Below are positions 53,880 to 63,856 of a stretch of 64,000 nt of DNA, in pieces. Source of the stretch: Kocuria massiliensis. Its GTDB lineage: Bacteria; Actinomycetota; Actinomycetes; Actinomycetales; Micrococcaceae. Where the stretch lies: contig NZ_LT835161.1 in NCBI RefSeq assembly GCF_900169715.1, forward strand, positions 921,590 through 985,589, read 5' to 3'. A model generated the notes under the pieces. It ran no database searches. It was not told the DNA's origin and saw only the letters and a list, made by a program, of their open reading frames with translations. The translations under genes and the position numbers were made by a program. Numbering within the stretch: the first letter of the stretch is position 1; each line of letters opens with the position of its first letter.

Positions 53880-55148
53880 CTAGTTGACGCTCCGGAAAGC
53901 CACGACGGCGTTATGTCCGCCGAAACCGAAGGAATTGGACAAAGCCACGATGTCGCCCGAGGGCAACTCGCGAGCCTCCGTGACGACGTCCAAGTCGATC
54001 TCCGAGTCCTTATTCTCGAGGTTGATCGTGGCCGGAGCCTTGCGGTCGTACACGGATAGAACGGTCATCACGGCTTCCAATGCACCGGCGGCACCGAGAA
54101 GGTGGCCCGTCATCGATTTCGTCGCCGAAACAGCAATATTATCCGTGTGATCGCCAAAGGCCACCCGAAGCGCGATAGCCTCGGCCGGATCACCGACGGG
54201 GGTCGACGTCGCGTGTGCATTGACGTGCACCACGTCCTCGACCGCGATGTCACCGGCGGTCAACGCTTCGCGGATGCTTCGGGCGGCGCCGATGCCCTCC
54301 GGATCATTGGCGGTGATGTGATGGGCGTCGGAAGACACCCCAGATCCGGCGAGTTCCGCGTAGACCCGCGCGCCGCGCGCCTTAGCATGCTCCTCAGACT
54401 CGAGGATCAGTGCCGCAGCGCCCTCACCCATGACGAAGCCGTCACGGTCGACATCGTAGGGGCGTGACGCCGCTTCGGGGTCGTCGTTGCGCTTAGACAA
54501 GGCTTGCATTTTGGCAAACGAAGCGAGGGTCATCGGGTGAATCGCCGATTCGGTACCTCCGGCGATGACGACGTCAGCTTTACCGCTGCGGATCAAGTCC
54601 AATCCGGCGTGCAACGATTCGGTGCTCGAGGCGCAGGCCGAAACCACGGTCTGGGCGGTCGCACGTGCCTTATGGTTCAGAGAGATCGCGGCCGCGGAGC
54701 CATTCGGCATCAACATGGGAACGGTCATCGGCAGAATGCGGCGGGGGCCCCGTTCACGAAGGGTGTCCCAGCTATTGAGCAACGTCCAGACGCCGCCAAT
54801 GCCGGTGCCAAAAGAAACGGCGAGGCGATCGGGATCAAGTTCCTCCGCGGCGTCGGCGTCGTCGGCGGTGAATCCGGCATCCTTCCATGCCTCGCGAGCG
54901 GCGATCACGGCGAATTGCCCCGAGGGGTCGAGCCGCTTGGTCTCGACCTTGGAGATGAATTCGGAATCTTCGACGGACTGTCCTGCACGTCCGGCAATGT
55001 ATACGGGGAGGTCGTACTCGGCGACCCAATCGTCCGTAAGGGTCGTGACGCCGGAAACGCCTTGGAGTGCATTGTCCCACGTCTCGGATACGGTGCCGCC
55101 GATGGGGCTGAATGCGCCCAATCCGGTGACTACAACTTTCTGACTCAT
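53880..55148 (-). CDS. fabF: beta-ketoacyl-ACP synthase II
   Basis: FabF elongates fatty acyl-ACP with malonyl-ACP. The 422-residue protein has the catalytic triad: Cys172 in VSACASSTES, His312 in NAHATSTPVGD and His349 in KSMTGHLLGAAGA. It is last in the minus-strand operon aceE-fabD-fabH-acpP-fabF and ends at a strong terminator. ATG at 55148 is preceded by AAGAAAG. Confidence 0.96.
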   Translation of the reverse strand: MSQKVVVTGLGAFSPIGGTVSETWDNALQGVSGVTTLTDDWVAEYDLPVYIAGRAGQSVEDSEFISKVETKRLDPSGQFAVIAAREAWKDAGFTADDADAAEELDPDRLAVSFGTGIGGVWTLLNSWDTLRERGPRRILPMTVPMLMPNGSAAAISLNHKARATAQTVVSACASSTESLHAGLDLIRSGKADVVIAGGTESAIHPMTLASFAKMQALSKRNDDPEAASRPYDVDRDGFVMGEGAAALILESEEHAKARGARVYAELAGSGVSSDAHHITANDPEGIGAARSIREALTAGDIAVEDVVHVNAHATSTPVGDPAEAIALRVAFGDHTDNIAVSATKSMTGHLLGAAGALEAVMTVLSVYDRKAPATINLENKDSEIDLDVVTEARELPSGDIVALSNSFGFGGHNAVVAFRSVN

Positions 55149-55276
55149 CTCACGTCTTTCTTGATTCCGCCCACGTCGATGGGCTCAGTCCGCGTCGGAC
55201 ATCCTATAGGTGGGCGAAAGGGAACAGTTGGGGAGAAGCCAGGGCGCGGCACCTTAGTACCGCGCCCACACAACGA

Positions 55277-55522
55277 CTACTCGGAAGCGTTAGCGATGAA
55301 ATCGACCGCTTCACCCACGGTGGTGAGGTTCTTGACCTCTTCGTCCGGGATGGTCACGCCGAACTTTTCCTCGGCGTTGACGACGATGGTCATCATCGAG
55401 ATCGAGTCGATGTCGAGGTCCTCGGTGAAGGACTTCTCGAGCTGAACGTCGGCGGTTTCCACGCCGGTCTCCTCGTTGACGATTTCGGCGAGGCCGGAGA
55501 GGATCTCGTTTTTATCAGCCAT
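55277..55522 (-). CDS. acpP: acyl carrier protein
   Basis: ACP carries growing acyl chains on 4'-phosphopantetheine. The 81-residue acidic protein has the attachment site Ser40 in DLDIDSISMM. ATG at 55522 follows AAAGGAG; an upstream in-frame start would add ten residues with no homology. It lies between fabH and fabF. Confidence 0.95.
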   Translation of the reverse strand: MADKNEILSGLAEIVNEETGVETADVQLEKSFTEDLDIDSISMMTIVVNAEEKFGVTIPDEEVKNLTTVGEAVDFIANASE

Positions 55523-55716
55523 GATGTTCTCCTTTTTTGTGTGAACACACATCGAGTCAACGATGCATGCGTTGTCATGCGGTCATGTAAAACCGAAGCA
55601 TCCCGTGCCAACGGGCATGAACTAACCCCTACTTTATCGTTTCGAGGCCGAACGCGCCGGTAGCTCGGCCATTCCACACGCTGCAATTTCGCTGCAGGGG
55701 ATAGTGATGTGATCAG

Positions 55717-56745
55717 TCAGGGCAGGATGATGACCTGAGCGGCGAAAACCAACCCCGCGCCAAAACCGATCTGCAGGGCGGGCTTGCCTGACAATTCGGG
55801 TTGCTCCTTCAAGAGGCGGCACGTGGCCAGGGGGATGGACGCCGCGGAGGTGTTGCCCATCTCGGCAATATCTCGTGCGACGGCAACATGCTCCGGAATT
55901 TTGAGGGTCTTGACCATTTGATCGATGATCCGCATATTCGCCTGATGAGGGATAAATGCACCTAAGTCCTCGGAAGAAATACCGGCAGATTCCAAGGCCT
56001 CTTGGGCGACTTTGGCCATTTCCCACACCGCCCAACGGAAAACGGAGGGACCGTCCTGGTACAGGGTCGGCCAGATCTTATCCTCGGCAGTGACGGGCTC
56101 GTGTGCCCAATCCCTGTTCCTCACCTCGAGCATTGAATGGCTCATATTAATGGTTTCCCATTTTGAACCATCCGAACCCCACACCGTGGGTGAAATGCCG
56201 GGGTGATCCGACGGACCCACCACGGCCGCACCTGCGCCGTCGCCCAAGAGGAATGAGATGCTTCGCTCGGAGTTGTCGATGAAGTCCGAAAGCTTCTCGG
56301 CTCCAACGACCAATACCATGCCCGCCGTTCCGGCTTTGACCAGAGCATCTGCCTGAGCGATCCCGTAGCAGTAGCCGGCGCAAGCGGCCGAAATGTCGTA
56401 GGCCGGGGCCGGAGTGGCACCGATGGCGTCAGCCAATTTCGTGGCGAGTGAGGGCGTCGCGTAGGGGTGGGAGACCGTCGAAACCAACACGGTGTCGATC
56501 TGTTCCCCAGAGACTCCCGCACGAGACATCGCATCCTGAGCGGCCTCCAGGGCCAGGTCGAAAACGGAGGTGTCCGCACCGGCCCGGCGCCGTGTGGAGA
56601 TGCCGGTGCGCGTGCGAATCCATTCGTCCGAGGAATCAATCCACTGGCAGACGTCGTCATTCGTGACGACGACGTCGGGTCGCGCCTCGCCGACGCCGAG
56701 GATTCTGGTGTATTTCTGAACAGGGGTCGTCTTGAGGGTAACCAC
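55717..56745 (-). CDS. fabH: beta-ketoacyl-ACP synthase III
   Basis: FabH starts fatty-acid synthesis by condensing an acyl-CoA primer with malonyl-ACP. The 342-residue protein has Cys122 in ISAACAGYCYG, His in FIPHQANMRI and Asn in GNTSAAS. In actinobacteria FabH often prefers branched primers, but this cannot be read here. It is 26 bases downstream of fabD. The 194 bases between it and acpP show no gene. Confidence 0.96.
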   Translation of the reverse strand: MVTLKTTPVQKYTRILGVGEARPDVVVTNDDVCQWIDSSDEWIRTRTGISTRRRAGADTSVFDLALEAAQDAMSRAGVSGEQIDTVLVSTVSHPYATPSLATKLADAIGATPAPAYDISAACAGYCYGIAQADALVKAGTAGMVLVVGAEKLSDFIDNSERSISFLLGDGAGAAVVGPSDHPGISPTVWGSDGSKWETINMSHSMLEVRNRDWAHEPVTAEDKIWPTLYQDGPSVFRWAVWEMAKVAQEALESAGISSEDLGAFIPHQANMRIIDQMVKTLKIPEHVAVARDIAEMGNTSAASIPLATCRLLKEQPELSGKPALQIGFGAGLVFAAQVIILP

Positions 56746-56771
56746 GATGCTCTCTTTCCAGTAGGTTCGAG

Positions 56772-57674
56772 CTACTTTTCGAACAGCTCGTCCAGCTGAT
56801 CGGGAGTGTTGAGCGCCGTTCCGGGAACGCCCTTCATGCCGCGCTTTGCGAGGCCGACCAATGTGCCGGCGGGGGTCAGCTCAATCAACCGATCCACTCC
56901 GGATTCCTGCATGGTCTGCATGCAAAGATCCCACCGGACCGGGCGGGTCACCTGGTCAACCAGGCTCTGTGTAGCGGCCGCGCCTGACGTGACCGGCTTG
57001 CCATCTTTATTCGACAAAAGGGTGGTCACGGGTTCGTCTGTCGAGAGGTCGTGGGCGAGTTCTTGAAGGTCGGCTACTGCGGGGCGCATGTACGACGTAT
57101 GGAATGCCCCAGCGACTTTCAACGGGATAACTCGCGTCTTCGCGGGCGGATTGGCGGCGAATGCCTCCAGATTTTCGATCGATCCAGCGGCCACAATCTG
57201 ACCGCCACCATTGGAATTGGCCGCGGTCAGCCCGGCCTGCTCGATGGCTTGCCGCACGTCTTCCTCGGAGCCGCCCAATACGGCGGACATTCCGGTGGGT
57301 TCCGCTGCGGAGGCACGGGCCATTCCCGAGGCGCGGACTTTGATGAAGCGCATGGCATCTTCAGGCGTCATGACACCGGACAGTGCTGCGGCGGTGATCT
57401 CACCGACGGAGTGGCCGGCCCACAGCACGCGCTCTTCACGGACGCGCTCCGTCAAGAGTTCGCCCACGACGATGCCCGCCGCAACGATGAGGGGCTGTGC
57501 GATAGCGGTATCTTTGATGGTTTCTTCGTCGGCTTCGGTGCCGTAATGAATGAGGTCGAGGTCGGCGGCGGTGCCGAGGGCCTTTAACCGCTCAGGCACT
57601 CCATCGACATCGAGCCACGGGGTCAGAAAACCAGGTTTTTGGGAGCCCTGTCCAGGGCAGAGAATTGCTAACAC
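56772..57674 (-). CDS. fabD: malonyl-CoA:ACP transacylase
   Basis: FabD moves malonyl from CoA to ACP. The 300-residue protein starts MLAILCPGQGSQKPGF and has the nucleophile Ser89 in GHSVGE and His in GAFHTSYM. GTG at 57674 has GGAAAG nine bases upstream. The longer frame from 57710 lacks a ribosome-binding site and adds twelve unconserved residues. It lies 97 bases after aceE, beyond a terminator, so it may have its own promoter. Confidence 0.95.
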   Translation of the reverse strand: MLAILCPGQGSQKPGFLTPWLDVDGVPERLKALGTAADLDLIHYGTEADEETIKDTAIAQPLIVAAGIVVGELLTERVREERVLWAGHSVGEITAAALSGVMTPEDAMRFIKVRASGMARASAAEPTGMSAVLGGSEEDVRQAIEQAGLTAANSNGGGQIVAAGSIENLEAFAANPPAKTRVIPLKVAGAFHTSYMRPAVADLQELAHDLSTDEPVTTLLSNKDGKPVTSGAAATQSLVDQVTRPVRWDLCMQTMQESGVDRLIELTPAGTLVGLAKRGMKGVPGTALNTPDQLDELFEK

Positions 57675-57720
57675 GTTCAACAGCTTTCCAGAAATGTAGG
57701 TATCAGTCACGTCGCAAAAA

Positions 57721-57761
57721 AGGCGCTGCGGTCGAATCGGAGTGAATCGACCGCAGCGCCT
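57721..57761 (-). terminator. intrinsic terminator after aceE
   Basis: A perfect 15-bp stem (57721-57735 with 57747-57761) and 11-base loop, followed on the minus strand by TTTTTGCGAC. It lies 10 bases after the aceE stop and separates aceE from the fab genes. Confidence 0.9.
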
Positions 57762-57771
57762 CGATCACGAC

Positions 57772-60513
57772 TTAGGCGTCGCCACCGGCGTTTCCGCTGG
57801 TGCCAGCGTTGACATCGAGGAGGTCATACTTCTCGATGGCCTTCGCAGGAGCATCCTGATCTACCTCTCCGCGGCGAGCAAGCATTTCAAGCGTGCGCAC
57901 CACCATGGAGTGGGCATCGATGTGGAAGAAGCGACGGGCACCGGCACGGGTGTCGGAGAAGCCGAAGCCATCCGCACCCAAGCTCGCGAACTCGTTCGGA
58001 ACGAACTGGCGAATCTGGTCCGGAACCTCAGAGACGAAGTCCGAAGTGGCCACGATAGGGCCGACGGCGCCTTCGAGCTGCTGAGCCACGAACGGAACGC
58101 GGGGCTCCTGCTCCGGGTGGAGCATGGATTCACGCTCGGCGGCCAGACCATCGCGACGGAGTTCGTTCCAGGACGTCACGGACCACACATCGGCCGAAAC
58201 GTTCCAGTCCTCGGCGAGGAGCTTCTGAGCTTCGAGCGCCCACGGGACACCGACGCCGGAGGCCAACAACTGAGCACGGGGGCCATCCACCTCAGCCGGC
58301 TTGAGCAAGTACATGCCCTTGAGCAGGCCTTCAACATCCAGGTCCTCAGGTTCGGCGGGCTGGATGATGGGCTCGTTGTACACCGTGAGGTAGTACATGA
58401 CGTTGTGGTCTTCGTCGCCCGTGCCGTACATGTGCTCGAGGCCGCGCTTGACGATGTGGCCGATTTCGTAGCCATACGCCGGGTCGTAGTGGATGACCGC
58501 GGGGTTCTGCGAGGCCAAGATGGGGGAGTGCCCATCCATGTGCTGGAGGCCTTCGCCCGTGAGCGTTGTGCGGCCTGCCGTGGCACCCACAATGAAACCG
58601 CGCGTCAGCTGGTCGGCGGCGGCCCAGAAGGAATCTCCGGTCCGCTGGAAACCGAACATCGAGTAGAAGATGTAGATCGGAATCATCGGTACGCCGTGTG
58701 TCGAATACGACGAACCCACCGCCGTGAAGGCAGCCGTGGCACCGGCCTCATTGATGCCGACGTGGAGGAGCTGCCCCTGGGCAGACTCCTTGTAGGCCAG
58801 CATGAGTTCGCGGTCCACCGAAAGGTAGTTCTGACCGTTCGGGTTGTAAATCTTCTGCGACGGGAAGAACGAGTCCATGCCAAAGGTACGGGCCTCGTCG
58901 GGAATGATCGGCACCACGTGCTGACCGAATTCCTTGTCTCGCATGAGGTCTTTGAGCAGGCGGACAAAAGCCATGGTGGTGGCCGCCATCTGCTTGCCGG
59001 AACCCTTCTTGGTGACGGCGTAGGCCTTGTCCGAGGGGAGGACCAGCTCACGCTGGGAGCCGTCTCGGTACGGCAAGAAGCCACCGAGTTCCTTGCGGCG
59101 CTCCAACATGTACTTGATCTCCGGAGCGTCCTTACCGGGGTGGTAGTACGGCGCACCGTAGAGATCCTTCTCGAGCTCTTCGTCGGTGATCGGGATGCGC
59201 AAACGATCGCGGAAGACCTTGAGATCTTCCAGGGTCAGCTTCTTCATCTGGTGGGTCGCGTTGCGTCCCTCGAAGTGGCTGCCCAGGCCGTAGCCCTTGA
59301 TGCCTTGAGCCAAGATGACGGTCGGGCGACCCTTGGTCTCCATGGCCTGCTTATACGCGGCATAAACCTTGCGGTAATCGTGGGCGCCGCGCTTCATGGC
59401 CCAAATCTCTTCGTCCGACATGTCTGCGACCATTTCCTTGGTCTCGGGGGACTTGCCGAAGAAGTGCTCGCGCACGAATCCGCCGGATTCGGCCTTATAG
59501 GTCTGGTAATCGCCGTCCAGAGTTTCGTTCATGATGCGAACGAGCTCGCCGTTTTCATCCTTCTGGAGCAGGTCGTCCCACTCGCGGCCCCACAGAACCT
59601 TGATGACGTGCCATCCGGCACCGCGGAAGAAGGCTTCGAGTTCCTGAACGATCTTGCCGTTACCGCGCACAGGTCCGTCGAGGCGCTGCAAGTTGCAGTT
59701 GACCACAAAGGTCAGGTTGTCCAGCTTGTCATTGGCGGCCAGTTGCAGTGCGCCGCGCGACTCCGGCTCGTCCATCTCGCCGTCGCCGAGGAAGGCCCAG
59801 ACGTGCTGCTGCGAGGTGTCCTTGATGCCGCGATTGTGCAGGTACTTGTTGAACTGCGCCTGGTGAATCGCGTTCAGCGGACCGATGCCCATCGAAACGG
59901 TCGGGAACTGCCAGAAATCCGGCTGGCACCGGGGGTGCGGGTATGAGGGGAGGCCGTTTTCGCCCTTGGTCTTCTCCTGACGGAAACCATCGAGCTGCTC
60001 TTCGGTCAAGCGGCCCTCAAGATACGCACGGGCGTAGTTGCCGGGCGAGGAGTGGCCCTGGAAGAAGACCTGATCGCCACCGCCGGGGTGGTCTTGGCCG
60101 CGGAAGAAGTGGTTCATGCCCACTTCGTAGAGCGTCGCCACGCCAGCGAAGCTGGAAATATGCCCGCCCACGCCGATTTCGGGACGTTGGGCGCGGTGCA
60201 CCATCACGGCGGCATTCCAGCGCATCAGCGCGCGGTAGCGTCGTTCGATCTCTTCGTCACCGGGGAACTCGGGTTCCTGGTCGACGGGAATGGTGTTGAC
60301 GTAGTCAGTGGTGGTGACGGTCGGGACCTGGATGCTCTTCGCTCCAGCGCGTTGCAGCAATCGCCGAATGATGAACTGGGCACGCTCCGTACCCTGGGAT
60401 TCAACCAAGGCGTCGAAGGCTTCGATCCATTCGGAGGTCTCTTCATGATCCTGGTCCGACAGACCCAAGGTGAGGGCGCTGAGGATGTGGTCATTCGTCT
60501 CTGAGGGAGCCAC
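57772..60513 (-). CDS. aceE: pyruvate dehydrogenase E1 component, homodimeric type
   Basis: AceE decarboxylates pyruvate with thiamine diphosphate and feeds acetyl groups to E2. The 913-residue protein matches the single-chain E1 of proteobacteria and actinobacteria: [17 protein letters not shown] near residue 125, the ThDP-binding [12 protein letters not shown] near residue 245, and [18 protein letters not shown] later. GTG at 60513 has GAGAGG six bases upstream. The frame is open to 60645, but the extra residues are unlike the family. Its position before the fab genes links acetyl-CoA supply with fatty-acid synthesis. Confidence 0.97.
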   Translation of the reverse strand: MAPSETNDHILSALTLGLSDQDHEETSEWIEAFDALVESQGTERAQFIIRRLLQRAGAKSIQVPTVTTTDYVNTIPVDQEPEFPGDEEIERRYRALMRWNAAVMVHRAQRPEIGVGGHISSFAGVATLYEVGMNHFFRGQDHPGGGDQVFFQGHSSPGNYARAYLEGRLTEEQLDGFRQEKTKGENGLPSYPHPRCQPDFWQFPTVSMGIGPLNAIHQAQFNKYLHNRGIKDTSQQHVWAFLGDGEMDEPESRGALQLAANDKLDNLTFVVNCNLQRLDGPVRGNGKIVQELEAFFRGAGWHVIKVLWGREWDDLLQKDENGELVRIMNETLDGDYQTYKAESGGFVREHFFGKSPETKEMVADMSDEEIWAMKRGAHDYRKVYAAYKQAMETKGRPTVILAQGIKGYGLGSHFEGRNATHQMKKLTLEDLKVFRDRLRIPITDEELEKDLYGAPYYHPGKDAPEIKYMLERRKELGGFLPYRDGSQRELVLPSDKAYAVTKKGSGKQMAATTMAFVRLLKDLMRDKEFGQHVVPIIPDEARTFGMDSFFPSQKIYNPNGQNYLSVDRELMLAYKESAQGQLLHVGINEAGATAAFTAVGSSYSTHGVPMIPIYIFYSMFGFQRTGDSFWAAADQLTRGFIVGATAGRTTLTGEGLQHMDGHSPILASQNPAVIHYDPAYGYEIGHIVKRGLEHMYGTGDEDHNVMYYLTVYNEPIIQPAEPEDLDVEGLLKGMYLLKPAEVDGPRAQLLASGVGVPWALEAQKLLAEDWNVSADVWSVTSWNELRRDGLAAERESMLHPEQEPRVPFVAQQLEGAVGPIVATSDFVSEVPDQIRQFVPNEFASLGADGFGFSDTRAGARRFFHIDAHSMVVRTLEMLARRGEVDQDAPAKAIEKYDLLDVNAGTSGNAGGDA

Positions 60514-60603
60514 GTGGAACCTCTCTTTGTCGATGTGAGGAGAAAGCTCACACCCCGTGGTTGGGGTGAGTAGGGCAGGGCACGTTCGACCCACCTGGGC
60601 TTT

Positions 60604-60620
60604 ACAACATCCTATGTTGT
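60604..60620. promoter_or_regulatory. 17-bp inverted repeat upstream of aceE, operator candidate
   Basis: ACAACAT-CCT-ATGTTGT is a perfect 7+3+7 inverted repeat 91 bases before the aceE start. It lies in the 348-base divergent region 60514-60861 between aceE and the DUF3052 gene. It could bind a dimeric repressor such as a GntR-type regulator; none is encoded nearby. Confidence 0.5.
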
Positions 60621-60712
60621 CACACCAGACCGGACATTTACGCACATTCCAAGTGCTCCTAGGGAGGTCTGAAGCGGTTTCATCTCGCTGAGACCCCGTG
60701 TTCCTTGGGGCT

Positions 60713-60726
60713 CTGCAATGTTGCAG
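60713..60726. promoter_or_regulatory. second inverted repeat in the aceE/DUF3052 divergent region
   Basis: CTGCAA-TG-TTGCAG is a perfect 6+2+6 inverted repeat about 136 bases before the DUF3052 start. It differs from the 60604 site. A TTGACC at 60779-60784 could be a -35 element for the DUF3052 gene, but no good -10 follows. Confidence 0.4.
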
Positions 60727-60861
60727 TGTTCGGGATCACGAGGATTCTGGCGTCACTTGATAGAGTGGATATCACGTGTTGACCTAGTTCAATCGTAGCG
60801 CTCAACGATGCGCACCCACCCCGGGGTCATCCGGGGTGAATCAACATCAGGAGGAAAATAC

Positions 60862-61275
60862 GTGAGCGAGACCAAGACCGCCGGTGACCGCCCGGCAGTC
60901 CTGCTTGGTTTCAAGGATGGGGATCTCATCCAGGAGTTCGGCTACGACGACGACGTCGACTTCGTCCTGCGGGACGACCTCGAAGACGTCACCGGTTCGG
61001 AACTTCTCGACGAAGATGACCAGGAAGTGGTGGACGCCGTCGTGTTCTGGTGGCGCGAGGAAGACGGCGATCTGGTGGACGCTTTGGTTGATTCCCTCAC
61101 CACGCTCGACGAAGAGGGCGTCGTGTGGCTCATGACCCCAAAGGCTGGGCGAGACGGCCACGTTCCTCCGGCCGATATCCAGGAGGCGGCACAGGTCGCA
61201 GGACTCAAGCTCACGACGAGTGCGCAGGCTTCGAGCGACTGGTCTGCGACGCGTTTGGTCACGACCCGCTTCTAA
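60862..61275 (+). CDS. DUF3052 family protein
   Basis: A 137-residue acidic protein, conserved in actinobacteria and usually divergent from aceE, as here. It has VLLGFKDGDLIQEFGYDDD near residue 15 and the highly acidic DDLEDVTGSELLDEDDQ. No catalytic motif is known to me and the function is unknown. GTG at 60862 follows AGGAGG. It may be regulated together with aceE from the shared region. Confidence 0.85.
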   Translation: MSETKTAGDRPAVLLGFKDGDLIQEFGYDDDVDFVLRDDLEDVTGSELLDEDDQEVVDAVVFWWREEDGDLVDALVDSLTTLDEEGVVWLMTPKAGRDGHVPPADIQEAAQVAGLKLTTSAQASSDWSATRLVTTRF

Positions 61276-61406
61276 TCTCCAACTGGCTGTGTCAAACCTC
61301 ACCTCCGTCAGGGCCCGCTGAATTGTTCTCGGGCACGACGATCCATGTACTGTAATCAATCAGATCGGGTGCTGGCTGCTGAAAAAGTGGCCCACTCGAT
61401 TTTCAA

Positions 61407-61482
61407 GGGTCTTTAGCTCAGCTGGTAGAGCGCCACGTTTACACCGTGGATGTCATCGGTTCGATCCCGGTAGGACCCACCA
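61407..61482 (+). tRNA. tRNA-Val (anticodon UAC)
   Basis: The 76 bases fold into a full cloverleaf: acceptor GGGTCTT/AGGACCC with one G-U pair, D arm GCTC/GAGC, anticodon stem CCACG/CGTGG with loop TTTACAC (anticodon TAC), T arm ATCGG/CCGGT with TTCGATC, and encoded ACCA. UAC reads valine codons GUA and GUG. A possible promoter, TTGTTC and TGTACT spaced by 17 bases (61323-61351), lies upstream. No other tRNA was seen in the window. Confidence 0.95.
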
Positions 61483-61693
61483 CTCAGGTTGCTGGCCGAT
61501 ACCCAGCGTCCAGGCCATCGGCGCATTTGGCCACTGTCCATTCGACGTTTTGATCTTCCGAGTAAGCTGCGGACGTTTGATGGACAAATTTTCACGCAAA
61601 AATTCTGTTGATGCTGTCCGCCCTCCGCGAGCGTTACAGAAATAATGGCGCTTCGCGGCCACGGGCCTATCCGGACGGCGTAGCCTAGGGAAC

Positions 61694-63184
61694 ATGGCAG
61701 TTGAAAGTACTTCTCCCCAGAATTCCGCGGAAAATGTTGGTAAGGCCCAAATTGGCGTGACCGGTTTGGCCGTCATGGGCGCAAATCTCGCCCGAAACTT
61801 GGCTCGAAATGGCTACACCGTAGCATTACACAACCGCACCTCCGCGAAGACCGATGACCTTCTCTCGAAGCACGGTGAGGAGGGTAACTTTGTCAGGACC
61901 GAGACCCTTCAGGAACTCGTGGATTCCTTGGAACGGCCGCGTCGCATTCTCATCATGGTCAAGGCTGGCGCTCCGGTCGACTCCGTGATTGAGTCCCTGA
62001 TCCCGCTCTTGGATCGCGACGACATCATCATCGACGGCGGTAACTCGTACTTTAAGGACACCATCCGTCGCGAGAAGGAATGCGCCGAGCACGGGCTGCA
62101 TTTCGTGGGTGTGGGCGTTTCCGGTGGCGAGGAAGGTGCCTTGAACGGACCGTCCATCATGCCTGGTGGGTCGAAGCAGTCGTATCAGTCGCTTGGGCCC
62201 ATGCTGGAGAAGATTTCTGCAAAGGCCGACGACGGCGCGCCCTGCTGTGCGTGGATCGACACGGACGGTGCCGGTCACTTCGTGAAGATGGTGCACAACG
62301 GCATCGAGTACGCCGATATGCAGGTCATCGGTGAAGCCTACAACCTGCTCCGTTCGGTCGCAGGCCTCGAGCCGCAGGAACAAGCCGAAGTCTTCAAGCG
62401 GTGGAACACCACCGATTTGAATTCGTACCTGATCGAGATCACCTCCGAGGTGCTATCGCAGGTGGACCAGAAGACCGGCAAACCGCTGGTGGACGTCGTT
62501 GTGGATCAGGCAGGGCAGAAGGGGACCGGGCGGTGGACCGTTCAGTCGGCCCTGGACCTGGGTTCCCCCGTGTCAGGCATCGCGGAATCGGTTTTCGCGC
62601 GTGCCCTCTCCTCGTCGAACCCCGAGGCCCGTGAGCAGGCCCAAGAAAAGTTGCCGGCCGGCCTCATTGCCTCCACCGGTGTCGCGAAGGGCGACGAAGA
62701 ATTCGTTGAAGACGTTCGGAAGGCGCTGTATGCCTCGAAGCTCGTCTCCTACGCTCAAGGTCTCGACATGTTGGCCTCGGCCGGCGCGGAATTCGGCTGG
62801 GACCTGAAGCTCGACACGATCGCTTCGCTCTGGCGTAATGGCTGCATCATTCGCGCGGAATTGCTCGGAGAAATCATGGAGGCCTACAAGGGCGATAACG
62901 CGCCCGTCAATATGTTGCTGGCCCCTGGTTTCCTCGAGACGCTCGAGGACCTCCTTCCGTCGTGGCGCCGTGTGGTCTCCAAGGCGACGGCTTTGGGCGT
63001 TCCTGTTCCGGTCTTTGCTTCTTCGCTGTCCTACTACGACGGCTTGCGCCGCGATCGTCTTCCGGCGGCGCTCATCCAGGGACAGCGGGATTTCTTCGGC
63101 GCGCACACCTACCAGCGTGTCGACGAGCCGGGTTCTTTCCACACGCTGTGGTCTGAGGACCGGTCCGAGATCCAGACGGACTAA
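61694..63184 (+). CDS. gnd: 6-phosphogluconate dehydrogenase, decarboxylating
   Basis: Gnd oxidises 6-phosphogluconate to ribulose 5-phosphate with NADP in the pentose phosphate pathway. The 496-residue protein has the NADP-binding GLAVMGANLARNLARNG near residue 25, DGGNSYFKDT near 115, GVGVSGGEEGALNGPSIMPGG (substrate site) near 137, and KMVHNGIEYADMQ near 197. The C-terminus has the usual arm. ATG at 61694 lies about 210 bases after the tRNA. A terminator follows. Confidence 0.97.
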   Translation: MAVESTSPQNSAENVGKAQIGVTGLAVMGANLARNLARNGYTVALHNRTSAKTDDLLSKHGEEGNFVRTETLQELVDSLERPRRILIMVKAGAPVDSVIESLIPLLDRDDIIIDGGNSYFKDTIRREKECAEHGLHFVGVGVSGGEEGALNGPSIMPGGSKQSYQSLGPMLEKISAKADDGAPCCAWIDTDGAGHFVKMVHNGIEYADMQVIGEAYNLLRSVAGLEPQEQAEVFKRWNTTDLNSYLIEITSEVLSQVDQKTGKPLVDVVVDQAGQKGTGRWTVQSALDLGSPVSGIAESVFARALSSSNPEAREQAQEKLPAGLIASTGVAKGDEEFVEDVRKALYASKLVSYAQGLDMLASAGAEFGWDLKLDTIASLWRNGCIIRAELLGEIMEAYKGDNAPVNMLLAPGFLETLEDLLPSWRRVVSKATALGVPVPVFASSLSYYDGLRRDRLPAALIQGQRDFFGAHTYQRVDEPGSFHTLWSEDRSEIQTD

Positions 63185-63213
63185 CCTGTACGTCTGCCAA
63201 CGGCACGTCCAAA

Positions 63214-63257
63214 AAACGCCGGCGCCGTCCCGTATATGCGGGGCGGCGCCGGCGTTT
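63214..63257. terminator. terminator between gnd and cysE
   Basis: AAACGCCGGCGCCG (63214-63227) and CGGCGCCGGCGTTT (63244-63257) form a perfect 14-bp stem with a 16-base loop, A-rich before and T-ended after. It lies between the convergent gnd and cysE stops and can serve both. Confidence 0.85.
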
Positions 63258-63271
63258 GGCGTCCCGGAAGG

Positions 63272-63856
63272 CTAGATCCACATGGCGGGATCGATGTACG
63301 TCACCGGATCGACGAGGGGCGCCTTCTTCTCTGGCGTCCTCGGACGGGCCTCAGCGGGGATACCCGTGACGATCGAATCCGCAGGGGCGTCGTGAACCAC
63401 GACGGCGTTGGCGCCCACGGCAGAGTCGTCACCAATGGTGATCGGTCCCAGCACCTTGGCGCCAGCGCCCACGGTGACCCGGTTTCCTAGTGTGGGGTGC
63501 CTCTTGACTCGCTCCAGGGATCGCCCGCCCAAAGTGACGCCGTGATAGAGCATGACGTCGTCGCCTATTTCCGTGGTTTCTCCGATGACAATTCCCATGC
63601 CGTGATCGATGAAGAAGCGGCGGCCGATGGTGGCACCGGGGTGAATCTCAATGCCCGTGAGCCACCGGGTGATTTGCGACAGCGTCCGGGCGAGGGTCTT
63701 GTATCGGTCTTGGTGCCAGAGGCGATGGGTTAACCGGTGGACCCAGATGGCATGGAGGCCGGAATAGTTCAGGAGAATCTCGAGGTCGCCACGCGCCGCG
63801 GGGTCGTGGGTTCGAGCGGTGGACAGATCTTCCCGAAGGCGGCTGAGGAAACTCAC
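63272..63856 (-). CDS. cysE: serine O-acetyltransferase
   Basis: CysE makes O-acetylserine, the precursor of cysteine. The 194-residue protein has an N-terminal helical part and a left-handed beta-helix of hexapeptide repeats with [19 protein letters not shown] and [20 protein letters not shown]. It is the short (EpsC-like) form. GTG at 63856 follows AAAGAGA. In relatives cysK lies next to cysE; its end may lie beyond the window. No gene is recognised in 63857-64000. Confidence 0.95.
   Translation of the reverse strand: MSFLSRLREDLSTARTHDPAARGDLEILLNYSGLHAIWVHRLTHRLWHQDRYKTLARTLSQITRWLTGIEIHPGATIGRRFFIDHGMGIVIGETTEIGDDVMLYHGVTLGGRSLERVKRHPTLGNRVTVGAGAKVLGPITIGDDSAVGANAVVVHDAPADSIVTGIPAEARPRTPEKKAPLVDPVTYIDPAMWI

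Noticed and set aside
57742-59946. A 734-codon open frame on the plus strand opposite aceE
   Set aside because: It is the antisense shadow of aceE, whose family motifs are all intact; the shadow shows no domain and is a by-product of high-GC codon bias.
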